Part shown: positions 18,139 to 26,444 of the stretch, one piece after another
Layout: each line of letters starts with the position of its first letter
Position numbering within the stretch: position 1 is the first letter of the stretch
Assembly: GCF_007183175.1 (NCBI RefSeq)
Contig: NZ_AP019807.1
Coordinates: 744,001 to 808,000 of the forward strand
Length of the DNA: 64,000 bases
Source of the DNA: Microbulbifer sp. GL-2
GTDB taxonomy: Bacteria > Pseudomonadota > Gammaproteobacteria > Pseudomonadales > Cellvibrionaceae
Direction: 5' to 3'
The notes under the pieces: model-generated
Databases searched by the model: none
The model's input: the letters and a program-made list of their open reading frames with translations, nothing else
Told to the model about the DNA's origin: nothing
Made by a program: the position numbers and the translations under genes

Positions 18139-19443
18139 ATGGGACAAGGTGTCCTTGAAATCAACGATTGTGGTTTAAGGGTTTTTATCGGTACTACAGA
18201 AGTTCTTGAAAGTCCCGGTGTAGCGGTAATTGAACCGAGGCAGATCTATATCGGCACTGCTGCACAAATGCGAGCGCGCAATCACCCCACCCAGGTCAAC
18301 AACCAGTTTTGGCGCAGGCTCAGCCTGGAATCATTGAAGTCGGAAAATCAGCGATGTCGTCACCATGCCGACCTGGCTTACTGTCATCTGCAGGAAATTT
18401 CTGAGCACTGCGATCTCCCCGAAGAGTTGGTTCTTGCAGTACCGGGAAATTTCACCCGCGAGCAACTGGCTCTGTTACTAGGCGTTATCAATGAAAGTGG
18501 TATGAATGTTGTGGGGCTGGTTGACTCCGCTACCGCAAGCATAGGCGACCTCGCCCCACCGGGAATGCAATTGCATGTAGAACTGCAGCTCCATCAGACC
18601 CTGGTTTCGCGAATCGATGTGGATCAACAAGCGGCGGTTAGATCGGCAGAAACTGTCGCCGATGCAGGGCTACATCATTTTCATGAGGCTTGGGCCCGGG
18701 TATTTACTGATGCCTTTGTAATGCAGTGCCGTTTTGATCCACTCCACTCTGCAGAATCCGAACAACAGCTCTACGACCTGATGTCTCAATGGGTAAGTCG
18801 CGCCATGCGTCAGGGAGAGGTTCTGGCAGAACTGGATGATCGCACAGCAAAAGTCACTCTGCGCCAACTGCAGGATGCCACCGCACCTATTCTCTCCCGC
18901 GTGCGAGCGATGATTGAGAATATCGCAGAAAGTAGCAGTGTCAGTTTTATTTCCCACCGCTGGGCGGAAATCCCTGGGGGAATCCAATTGGCACAACATA
19001 TGTATCTTCTATCCAGGGACAGTATCGCCCAGACGATCAATAATCGCTGGCAGGAGCTGCGCAGCAAGGATTCAGCGTTGCGCCTGGTTAACAGCATCAG
19101 TGCAACACCGGAAAGTGAAATTTCTGTGCGCCTGGATACGCCACCAGAAGCTGCTGCAACACATTTACTATTTGGTCATCGAGCCCTCGCCGCACATCAA
19201 CCGCTGTTTGTTTTCTGGCACGAAGACAAGTTCCAGGTAACCCCCACCCCCCCTAAACATCCTGCGGCAACAGTTACTAACCACGCAGGACGCCTGGCCC
19301 TGCGTGTGGATGCGGGAATTAACTTGATACTGAATGGCGATGAGATCACCGCACCGGTCAACCTGAATGCCGGGGACAGAATTGGCATTGCCAATCAACA
19401 GGATGTAATAACCGCCATTAGCGTGGAACGCCATGAGACGTAA
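18139..19443 (+). CDS. Hsp70/actin-fold-like protein of the envelope cluster
   Basis: 434 residues without signal peptide or membrane helix, so cytoplasmic. The segment LPEELVLAVPGNFTREQLAL, followed by INESGMNVVGLVDSATAS, closely follows the Hsp70/FtsA-type core where VP..F...Q leads to a stretch ending in the E-P-T-A-A motif. The expected first phosphate loop is degenerate (EINDCGLRVFIG), so ATP hydrolysis is doubtful. The end (RLALRVDAGINLILNGDEIT) looks like a small beta domain, perhaps FHA-like. Its last 11 bases overlap the first VWA gene. GAGGAAA lies before the ATG. Confidence 0.65.
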   Translation: MGQGVLEINDCGLRVFIGTTEVLESPGVAVIEPRQIYIGTAAQMRARNHPTQVNNQFWRRLSLESLKSENQRCRHHADLAYCHLQEISEHCDLPEELVLAVPGNFTREQLALLLGVINESGMNVVGLVDSATASIGDLAPPGMQLHVELQLHQTLVSRIDVDQQAAVRSAETVADAGLHHFHEAWARVFTDAFVMQCRFDPLHSAESEQQLYDLMSQWVSRAMRQGEVLAELDDRTAKVTLRQLQDATAPILSRVRAMIENIAESSSVSFISHRWAEIPGGIQLAQHMYLLSRDSIAQTINNRWQELRSKDSALRLVNSISATPESEISVRLDTPPEAAATHLLFGHRALAAHQPLFVFWHEDKFQVTPTPPKHPAATVTNHAGRLALRVDAGINLILNGDEITAPVNLNAGDRIGIANQQDVITAISVERHET

Positions 19444-20515
19444 GCAACGTCGTTTTTCCACTTTTAGCTTGTCTTTCCTTGACATTATGTCCTGTGGCTT
19501 TGGTGCCGTGGCACTTATTTTCTTAATTATCAAACACGGCTCAGACCATGAAATCGAAGTAGAAACGGAAGACCTGAGCGCTGAGGTAAATCTGCTTCAA
19601 GAAGAGGTTGAATTTGGCCAGGAGCATTTGGTACAGGCGCGAAATACCCTGGACATCGTCAGCAATGAGCTTGTTGAGGCGCAGGGACTTGCCCGCCGAA
19701 TTCTGGATCAAATCGAAGATGTGAAAGGTAACATCGCCGAAATCGATAGTATTGACGAGCAGGAAGACATAAAAAGGCTTCAGGACAAGCTGAAGAAACT
19801 AGAGAAAGCCAAGAAAAGCCTTGAAGAGGAAAATAAAAAACTCGGCAACAATGTGCGTAAGTACACAGGCGATGGAGACCGTCAATATTTGACCGGGCTG
19901 CGCCTAGGTGGCAACCGTATACTGGTACTACTCGACTCCTCTGCATCCATGCTCGGGGACGAACTGATCAAAATAATACGCGCTCGCAACATGTCATCGC
20001 GAGTAAAACGCCAAACTGAAAAATGGCGCCGGGCTATCAATACCGTCTCCTGGTTAACTGCGCAACTACCGCCAGACAGCCAGTACCAGATCTATACTTT
20101 TAATACATCTTTTCGCGCCGCTATCGCCGGCACGGAAGATCGCTGGCTCAACGTGGATGATCGCGACCAGTTGGACCAGGCAATTAAAGGACTGAATGAA
20201 ATAGTGCCAGAAAACGGCACCAGCCTGGAAAGGGTGTTCAACGCCATTCACGCTATGACTCCACTGCCGGATAACATTATTTTGATCACGGACGGGCTAC
20301 CCACTCAGGGTATGAAACCTCCAAGGAGCGCCACTATTTCCGGCAGGGAGAGACGCAACCTGTTCAAACGTGCTGTCAAAGTGCTTCCCAAAAATGTCCC
20401 CGTGAATGTCATTCTTACGCCCATGGAAGGCGACCCCTTTGCCGCCAGTGAGTTCTGGAAATTGGCTATGCAAACCCAGGGTTCCTTCCTGGCTCCCTCG
20501 AGGGACTGGCCATGA
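19433..20515 (+). CDS. VWA-domain protein with ExbD-like membrane anchor (first copy)
   Basis: 360 residues. A basic N-terminus is followed by a single helix, SLSFLDIMSCGFGAVALIFL, with an Asp at residue 17 near its start. Residues about 45-140 are a coiled coil. The rest is a von Willebrand A domain with a complete MIDAS: D168-S170-S172 in LLDSSASM, a Thr in ENGTSLERV, and Asp in LITDGLPTQG. Topology predicts the VWA domain in the periplasm. It overlaps the upstream gene by 11 bases and the downstream one by four, so all three are made together. Confidence 0.85.
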   Translation: MRRKQRRFSTFSLSFLDIMSCGFGAVALIFLIIKHGSDHEIEVETEDLSAEVNLLQEEVEFGQEHLVQARNTLDIVSNELVEAQGLARRILDQIEDVKGNIAEIDSIDEQEDIKRLQDKLKKLEKAKKSLEEENKKLGNNVRKYTGDGDRQYLTGLRLGGNRILVLLDSSASMLGDELIKIIRARNMSSRVKRQTEKWRRAINTVSWLTAQLPPDSQYQIYTFNTSFRAAIAGTEDRWLNVDDRDQLDQAIKGLNEIVPENGTSLERVFNAIHAMTPLPDNIILITDGLPTQGMKPPRSATISGRERRNLFKRAVKVLPKNVPVNVILTPMEGDPFAASEFWKLAMQTQGSFLAPSRDWP

Positions 20516-21516
20516 CAGGTTCGCGCAAGAAAAGAAGACAGGAAGAATTCAGTATTTCTTTTCTCGATGTAATCTGCTGTGGTTTTGGCGCCATCGTCTT
20601 GCTTTTGATGATTACCAAAACCGCCGAGCCCATTGTTCTTGAGGAAGCTGAAGTAGATCTTGATGCCCAGGTAATGGAACTACAGCAGCAATTAGCGGAG
20701 ATTCGTGGAGATACCACTATTCTCAATCGAGATCTCAACGCTAAACGTGAACAAATTGACATTGAACAAAAGCGTATTGCCAACCTCCGCGGAGAACTGG
20801 AGTCTCTTCAGGCCCTCTATGCCAGCAAAACTGAAGGACAAAGTGAAGAAGGAAAATTAAAAGGCGAACTGACTGTCGCCCTGCAAACACTTACCGAGGA
20901 AATGCGTCGCATACTTGGAGAAAACTACCAGCGTAAGAATAATGTCATCGGTGGAATTCCCGTAGATAGTGAATATATTCTTTTTATCATCGATACCTCC
21001 GGGAGTATGTTCAATTACGGCTGGGATCGTATGATGGCTGAAATGGTAAATACACTGGATCTGTACCCCAATGTTAAAGGCATCCAGATAATGAACGACA
21101 TGGGGGACTACATGTTTTTCAATTATCGCAATAAGTGGATACCAGATACACCGGGCCGCCGACAGGCTATTCTCAAACGACTGAAGACCTGGAATCCATT
21201 TAGTAACTCCAGTCCAGTAGAGGGTATACAAAAAGCCGTTCGCAGCTTTTATGACCCCGACAAAAAAATCAGTATCTATGTTTTGGGTGATGAATTTACC
21301 GGCAAATCGATTCGCAATGTGATGCTGGCAGTGGATAGGGTAAATGCCAAACGCGGTGAAGGGAAACGTAATATCCGTATTCATGCGGTTGGATTCCCAA
21401 TCCAGTTTTCCCGACCACCTCATTTACAAACCACCGGGTTACGTTTTGCGGCCCTTATGCGTGAACTTACTTATCGCAATGGCGGCACTTTTGTAGGACT
21501 TAACGATTTTCGCTAG
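20512..21516 (+). CDS. VWA-domain protein with ExbD-like membrane anchor (second copy)
   Basis: 334 residues, a divergent paralogue of the preceding gene with the same plan: basic start, helix SISFLDVICCGFGAIVLLLM with Asp19, coiled coil (about 45-110), then a VWA domain with MIDAS D161-S163-S165 in IIDTSGSMF. A Ser/Pro-rich loop (NPFSNSSPVEG) may give the Thr/Ser ligand, and VLGDEFTG the second Asp. The helix resembles that of ExbD, in which the Asp carries the proton. The ATGA overlap with the first copy suggests one-to-one synthesis and perhaps a heterodimer. Confidence 0.85.
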   Translation: MTGSRKKRRQEEFSISFLDVICCGFGAIVLLLMITKTAEPIVLEEAEVDLDAQVMELQQQLAEIRGDTTILNRDLNAKREQIDIEQKRIANLRGELESLQALYASKTEGQSEEGKLKGELTVALQTLTEEMRRILGENYQRKNNVIGGIPVDSEYILFIIDTSGSMFNYGWDRMMAEMVNTLDLYPNVKGIQIMNDMGDYMFFNYRNKWIPDTPGRRQAILKRLKTWNPFSNSSPVEGIQKAVRSFYDPDKKISIYVLGDEFTGKSIRNVMLAVDRVNAKRGEGKRNIRIHAVGFPIQFSRPPHLQTTGLRFAALMRELTYRNGGTFVGLNDFR

Positions 21517-21540
21517 CCGATTTGATATCAGGAGCAACTC

Positions 21541-22209
21541 ATGAAGTACAGGATAAAAGCGGCTTCGCCACACCAATTAACGACAGTGTTATTTCTCTCC
21601 CTACTACTGGGAGCTTGCTCCCACACCGTTCAAGTAGCAGGAAAATATCCTTCACCCGTAGGCGATCAACTTCCCCTATCAGTGGGCATCTATCTCAGTG
21701 AGGACTTCAGGAATTATATCTACGAGGAAGATAGCGAAGATCGTGAGGAGTGGAAAATCAATACTGGTCGAGCACAGAAAAATCTGTTTGAAACAGTGCT
21801 GAGCTCAATGTTCACCAATACAGTTTCTCTTTCCCAATACCCAGAAGATATACCGAAAAATGTCGAACTTGTTATAGTTCCAGAGGTTAGGGAATTGCAA
21901 TTTACCATGCCGCGGGAAACCAGGGTCAATATTTTTGAGGTATGGATAAAATATGACATGAATGCCTATGATCCACGAGGGCAACAGGTTGCCAGCTGGG
22001 TTATCACAGCCTACGGGAAGACACCTACCGCCTTCTTGAAATCCCAGGAGCAGGCCCTAACCCAGGCAATTAATATTGCCCTGCGTGATGCTGGCGCAAC
22101 TCTTTACACAGGCTTCGAAAAAGTACCCGAACTTCAGGCTTTTCTCTCAGGAAAGCTGAGATCTGCCTCGCTGCAGGAGTTCAAGGTCAAATCCAGCAAG
22201 GCTGAATAG
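21541..22209 (+). CDS. Lipoprotein of the envelope cluster, unknown function
   Basis: 222 residues with a lipobox ending at Cys26 (LGAC). The mature part is alpha/beta (LPLSVGIYLSEDFRNYIYEE, VELVIVPEVRELQFTMPRE) and ends in a helix with a charged tail. It recalls small lipoproteins that precede outer-membrane assembly genes, but no family is recognised. AGGAGCAAC lies just before the ATG and the gene begins 24 bases after the VWA stop. Confidence 0.7.
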   Translation: MKYRIKAASPHQLTTVLFLSLLLGACSHTVQVAGKYPSPVGDQLPLSVGIYLSEDFRNYIYEEDSEDREEWKINTGRAQKNLFETVLSSMFTNTVSLSQYPEDIPKNVELVIVPEVRELQFTMPRETRVNIFEVWIKYDMNAYDPRGQQVASWVITAYGKTPTAFLKSQEQALTQAINIALRDAGATLYTGFEKVPELQAFLSGKLRSASLQEFKVKSSKAE

Positions 22210-22221
22210 AGGATTTTTGTT

Positions 22222-22884
22222 GTGTTCAAGCCATTAATTGTTTCCGCCCTGATTATACTGACGGGTTGTACCACCGTCGTAATTGATGAATACAGACGCA
22301 GCGATGGCGAGCTTGCTGCGGGTGATTCTGTGGTTATCCTGGGACGTCGTCACTCCAGCGATTATGAAACCGAACCGGATCTCATAGCCTGTGTCGGAAG
22401 AGAACTCCACAACCCTGAAATGGGGGTCAATATAATTCCAGAGAAAGAATTCGTCGACATCATGTACCCCTGGTTTGAGCCTCGTACAGCACCCATGCAT
22501 GTACGTTCTCTGGACCGTCTGATGGAGAATGAAGGTGTGCGCGAGCGCATGGAAAACTACGGGATTAAATACATAGTATGGATTGATGGCTCAACGGAGA
22601 CAACAGCCAGTGCAGGCTCTATTAGCTGCACTATCAGTACCGGGGGCGCTGGCTGTTTTGGATTCGGCACCTGGGACAAGGAATCTGACTATGAAGCCTC
22701 AGTTTGGGACTTCCGCGACCGGGAGCTGTCAGGCAAGCTGAGTGCGGATGCCAAGGGTACTTCCTATATGCCGGCGATAGTCATTCCTATTCCGCTGATC
22801 GCCAGGGTACAAAATAACGCGTGTAAAGGTATGGCGGCCCAATTGCAACAATTTCTGATTCCAGCCAGCGGTACAAGCTCCTAG
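22222..22884 (+). CDS. Lipoprotein of the envelope cluster, unknown function
   Basis: 220 residues from a GTG start; AGAGGA lies seven bases before it. The lipobox ends at Cys16 (LTGC). The body has an alpha/beta start (SVVILGRRHSSDYETEPDLI) and a Gly/Ser/Cys-rich stretch (SISCTISTGGAGCFGFGTW) with paired Cys that may form disulphides. It follows the previous lipoprotein gene by 12 bases. Not recognised; similar overall style to the preceding two lipoproteins suggests related folds. Confidence 0.68.
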   Translation: MFKPLIVSALIILTGCTTVVIDEYRRSDGELAAGDSVVILGRRHSSDYETEPDLIACVGRELHNPEMGVNIIPEKEFVDIMYPWFEPRTAPMHVRSLDRLMENEGVRERMENYGIKYIVWIDGSTETTASAGSISCTISTGGAGCFGFGTWDKESDYEASVWDFRDRELSGKLSADAKGTSYMPAIVIPIPLIARVQNNACKGMAAQLQQFLIPASGTSS

Positions 22885-22913
22885 ACAATAAACAGACAGG
22901 GAGGCCAGGGGTA

Positions 22914-24374
22914 ATGAGATTATTTAATCGGTGGATTGCCAGTACACTGGTAGCATTGGGCGTGGGGTGTGCTTTCAACCCAGCCACAAAAAGTCCAGAC
23001 CTGGTATTAATGTCTGAAGACAAAGAAATCTCTATTGGCAAGGAAATGCATGAGAAGTTGATAGAGAGTACGCCTATTTACCAGGACCCTGTCCTCACAG
23101 CTTATGTCAACCATGTTGGTCAAAAAGTAGCTGCTGCCAGTGATCGCCCTGATATCAAATACCATTTCACCATTATTGACAGCCAGGATATCAACGCCTT
23201 CGCCCTGCCAGGTGGCTATGTATATATTAATCGTGGCCTGCTCACCTACCTGCATTCAGAGGCTGAAATGGCCGCAGTACTTGCCCATGAAATTGGCCAC
23301 ATCACAGCCCGCCATGCAGTTCGGCAAAAAACAGCAGCCACCGGCGCAAATGTAGCGTCCGTTTTGTCTGTGTTGGTCACTGGCAGCGGCGTAGTTGGTG
23401 ATGTCGCCAATCTATACAGTACCGCTGCAGTAAAAGGTTATGGGCGGGATATGGAACTGGAGGCAGATCGCTTTGGTGCCCAGTATATGTTTAACGCAGG
23501 TTATGAACCGGAGGCGATGATCAATGTCATCGGACTGCTAAAAGACCAGGAGACTTTTGCCAGGAGGCGTGCCCGTATCGAAGGTAAGAAACCACAAACC
23601 TACCACGGCGTATTTTCCACACACCCCCGCAATGATCTCCGCCTACAAGAGGTAGTAAAAGCGGCAGGAACCTTACCCGAAGAGGGTAAATCCACTAAAG
23701 TGGCCTACTATCGGGAAAAAACCGATGGCCTGGTCTACGGAGATAATTCCAGGCAATCCAATAAAAATCGGTTTAATCACAAACGCTTGGGCTTCTCCCT
23801 TCTCTTCCCCGATGGCTGGACGGTGGATAACCAGAGATCTTCGATTGTGGGAACCGCTCCTGACAATTCAGCAACAATTACTATCAAAGTCGCCAAGCGC
23901 GATGGTAATCAGCCTGCTGATATGGCACTGCGCGAAGAGTACGATTTACGTAAACTGGATCAGGAGGAGATACTGCAACAGTATCAATTGGAGGGGCATA
24001 CCGGGAAACTTCCCAACCCTGAAAAGGGAACTGCAGATCCCGATAGGGTTGCGGTTATCTATTACGGTAGCCGGCAGTTTATGCTGGAAGGAAAGATAGT
24101 TGGTGCCAGCACTCAGGATAAGGAAGCTCTTGAGGAATATGACACATTGTTCCTGACAAGTATCCGCAGTTTTCGTCCTCTGCGCAAAACTGACATTGTA
24201 GAAAAAGATATTCGCCGGTTGCGCTACGTAAAGGCAAATGACAAAACTACCTTCTCTTCCCTGGCGAAGCATATGGAAATTGGCGACTACGCCGAAGAAC
24301 AGTTGCGCCTCCTCAATGGATACTATCCTCGTGGTGAACCCAAAGCTGGTGAGTGGATCAAAATAGTGCAATAG
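22914..24374 (+). CDS. M48 family metalloprotease lipoprotein
   Basis: 486 residues. The N-terminus is a signal with a lipobox-like GVGC at Cys19. The zinc motif HEIGH is at residues 125-129 (AVLAHEIGHITARHAVRQ), with the third ligand in ELEADRFGAQYM. It resembles BepA/LoiP-type periplasmic M48 proteases, which survey outer-membrane protein assembly. The C-terminal 200 residues include a beta domain (RLGFSLLFPDGWTV) and a LysM-like end (KTTFSSLAKHMEIGDYAEEQ), which could bind peptidoglycan. It is the last gene of the cluster; a terminator candidate follows. Confidence 0.88.
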   Translation: MRLFNRWIASTLVALGVGCAFNPATKSPDLVLMSEDKEISIGKEMHEKLIESTPIYQDPVLTAYVNHVGQKVAAASDRPDIKYHFTIIDSQDINAFALPGGYVYINRGLLTYLHSEAEMAAVLAHEIGHITARHAVRQKTAATGANVASVLSVLVTGSGVVGDVANLYSTAAVKGYGRDMELEADRFGAQYMFNAGYEPEAMINVIGLLKDQETFARRRARIEGKKPQTYHGVFSTHPRNDLRLQEVVKAAGTLPEEGKSTKVAYYREKTDGLVYGDNSRQSNKNRFNHKRLGFSLLFPDGWTVDNQRSSIVGTAPDNSATITIKVAKRDGNQPADMALREEYDLRKLDQEEILQQYQLEGHTGKLPNPEKGTADPDRVAVIYYGSRQFMLEGKIVGASTQDKEALEEYDTLFLTSIRSFRPLRKTDIVEKDIRRLRYVKANDKTTFSSLAKHMEIGDYAEEQLRLLNGYYPRGEPKAGEWIKIVQ

Positions 24375-24431
24375 GCCCTGTGACTACCCCCTCACAATAT
24401 CTGCTTGGCAACAGCATATCTTTTCTGTAAA

Positions 24432-24484
24432 GCTTCCCCTTGTCAGCTTTAAGGGATTTAAGGGGAGCTACCCACTCTTTTTTT
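24432..24484 (+). terminator. Candidate terminator of the envelope cluster
   Basis: GCTTCCCCTT (24432-24441) pairs with AAGGGGAGC (24460-24468) with one bulged T; the loop is 18 bases. A T-run occurs at 24478-24484. The gap of about nine bases before the T-run makes it imperfect, but the place fits the end of the long operon. Confidence 0.5.
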
Positions 24485-24615
24485 AAAAACCTGAGTGCCA
24501 GAATCCAAGACCCAGGTTTTCCCGGACAATTTTAGGCAAAGCAATCCAGGCAGGATGATTGCCAATTGGACTAATTATCGATTAATGACAATAAACATAA
24601 TAATAGGAGTCGACA

Positions 24616-26247
24616 ATGAACGGCATGATGATGCAGTCTCAGTTAACCCTTACCGCTATCATGCGCCACGCCTTGAGTAATTCACCAAATAGTGAAATTG
24701 TTTCAGTTACAGCAGAAAACCCACAGCATCGCTATAACTACAAACAGGCATTCGATCGCACAGCTCAGCTCGCCCACGCATTGACCAGGCTCGGAGCAAA
24801 TAACGGTGACCGTATCGGTACCCTCGCCTGGAACGATCATCGCCACTTTGAACTCTATTACGCAACGTCCTGTAGCGGCCTGGTCTGCCACACCATCAAC
24901 CCCCGGCTTTTTCCCGAACAGATTCATTTTATTATTGAGCACGCCGAGGATCGGTGGCTTTTTATCGACCCCATGTTTGTGCCTCTAGTTGAAGCATTAG
25001 CCAATAAACTCACACATGTAGAGGGTATTATTGTCCTGGCGGACAGAGCACATATGCCCGAGAGCAAACTGCCCCATTACTTTTGCTATGAAGAGCTAAT
25101 TGCTGAGGAGTCCAGCCATTTCCAGTGGCCGGAGTTGGGTGAGAACACTGCGGCAGCACTTTGCTACACATCTGGAACCACCGGCAACCCCAAAGGTGTG
25201 CTCTATTCCCACCGCGCAATGACACTTCATACCTATGGCGTGCTGATGCCGGATGCTTTCGCTATACGCCATGATGAAGCCATTCTACCCGTAGTACCCA
25301 TGTTCCATGTCAACGCCTGGTCAATTCCCTATGCGGCACCGGCTGTTGGTGCCAAACTTGTCCTGCCTGGACCTAAGATGGGATGTGGCGACACTCTGAG
25401 CAAACTGATGCGGCAAGAATCGGTAACTATTGCCGCAGGTGTCCCCACCGTCTGGCTCGCACTGCTCAAATACTTGCGTGACAGTGACGAAACTATCCCC
25501 AGCCTCAATCGTGTCGTAGTGGGTGGGTCAGCCTGTCCCTGGAGCATAATGGAGGAGTTCGAACAAAAGCACGGTGTCTACACTCATCATGCCTGGGGTA
25601 TGACTGAGATGAGCCCTCTCGGCACCTACAATACCCAAGTGGACCCCACTATTCCCACTGAGGAAGCCAAGCAGCTGCGACTCAAGCAGGGCCGGGCAGG
25701 TTTTGGTGTTGAAATGCGTATTTTGGATCCCCAGGGAAGCCCTCTGTCCCATAACGGCAAAGCCTTCGGCGCTCTGCAGGTACGCGGCCCCTGGATCTGT
25801 GAGCGCTACTACAAGGCAGAGGAATCCGCACTAAGCGCTGATGGCTGGTTTGATACCGGTGATGTGGCCACCATAGATCATCTCGGATACCTGACTATCA
25901 CCGACCGCACCAAAGATGTTATCAAATCCGGCGGCGAGTGGATTTCCTCAATAGAATTGGAAAACTTCGCTATGACCCTGGATGGCGTGGCAGAAGCGGC
26001 TGTTATAGGAGTAGCCCACGAGAAATGGTCTGAGCGGCCTCTGTTGGTAATCGTTCCCGAGGCGAGTGCCAACCTGGAATCTGGAAAGATCCTCAGTGCC
26101 TTCTTGGGGCAGTTCGCCAAGTGGTGGATTCCTGACGACTGTGTAATTATCGACGAGCTACCTCACACGGCCACAGGGAAAATCAGTAAGAAAAATCTTC
26201 GGCACCAGTTTGCAGAACACTTATGGTCACAGGAAGTAATCGTGTGA
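24616..26247 (+). CDS. Acyl-CoA synthetase (AMP-forming)
   Basis: 543 residues, an ANL-superfamily enzyme that activates a fatty acid with ATP to acyl-AMP and then acyl-CoA. The AMP-binding P-loop YTSGTTGNPKG is at 184-194; further motifs are HAWGMTEMSPL, WFDTGDVATID, ITDRTKDVIKSGGEWIS and the C-terminal lysine loop TGKISKK. The pattern and length (about 540) match medium/long-chain acyl-CoA ligases of the AlkK/FadD3-like group. AGGAG lies seven bases before ATG. Substrate length cannot be read from sequence. Confidence 0.9.
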   Translation: MNGMMMQSQLTLTAIMRHALSNSPNSEIVSVTAENPQHRYNYKQAFDRTAQLAHALTRLGANNGDRIGTLAWNDHRHFELYYATSCSGLVCHTINPRLFPEQIHFIIEHAEDRWLFIDPMFVPLVEALANKLTHVEGIIVLADRAHMPESKLPHYFCYEELIAEESSHFQWPELGENTAAALCYTSGTTGNPKGVLYSHRAMTLHTYGVLMPDAFAIRHDEAILPVVPMFHVNAWSIPYAAPAVGAKLVLPGPKMGCGDTLSKLMRQESVTIAAGVPTVWLALLKYLRDSDETIPSLNRVVVGGSACPWSIMEEFEQKHGVYTHHAWGMTEMSPLGTYNTQVDPTIPTEEAKQLRLKQGRAGFGVEMRILDPQGSPLSHNGKAFGALQVRGPWICERYYKAEESALSADGWFDTGDVATIDHLGYLTITDRTKDVIKSGGEWISSIELENFAMTLDGVAEAAVIGVAHEKWSERPLLVIVPEASANLESGKILSAFLGQFAKWWIPDDCVIIDELPHTATGKISKKNLRHQFAEHLWSQEVIV

Positions 26248-26416
26248 CTATCCGACTTCCAAATGTTTATACTCCCCTCAGCCAGATAACGCCTAAAAAC
26301 CTGACTGGCTGTGAGAAATACTCCAAGGTTTCCAGGCAAAATGCCGAGCAGGTCACAACTACAGGTTCTAACTTACTCCTGGATATCTCCCTGTCATATT
26401 TTATTGCTAGAAAGTG

Positions 26417-26434
26417 CCCCATATTCATATGGGG
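26417..26434 (+). promoter_or_regulatory. Palindrome over the ribosome site of the glycerophosphodiesterase gene
   Basis: CCCCATAT-TC-ATATGGGG is a perfect palindrome with 8-bp arms. Its right arm runs into the GGGGTGG that serves as ribosome site for the ATG at 26445. As RNA it would hide that site; as DNA it could be an operator. Confidence 0.5.
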
Positions 26435-26444
26435 TGGCCTTAAA

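Noticed and set aside
19433..21516. Twin VWA genes as a known defence system such as Zorya
   Set aside because: Zorya has ZorA/ZorB with helicase or nuclease partners; none are here, and the neighbours are lipoproteins and a protease.
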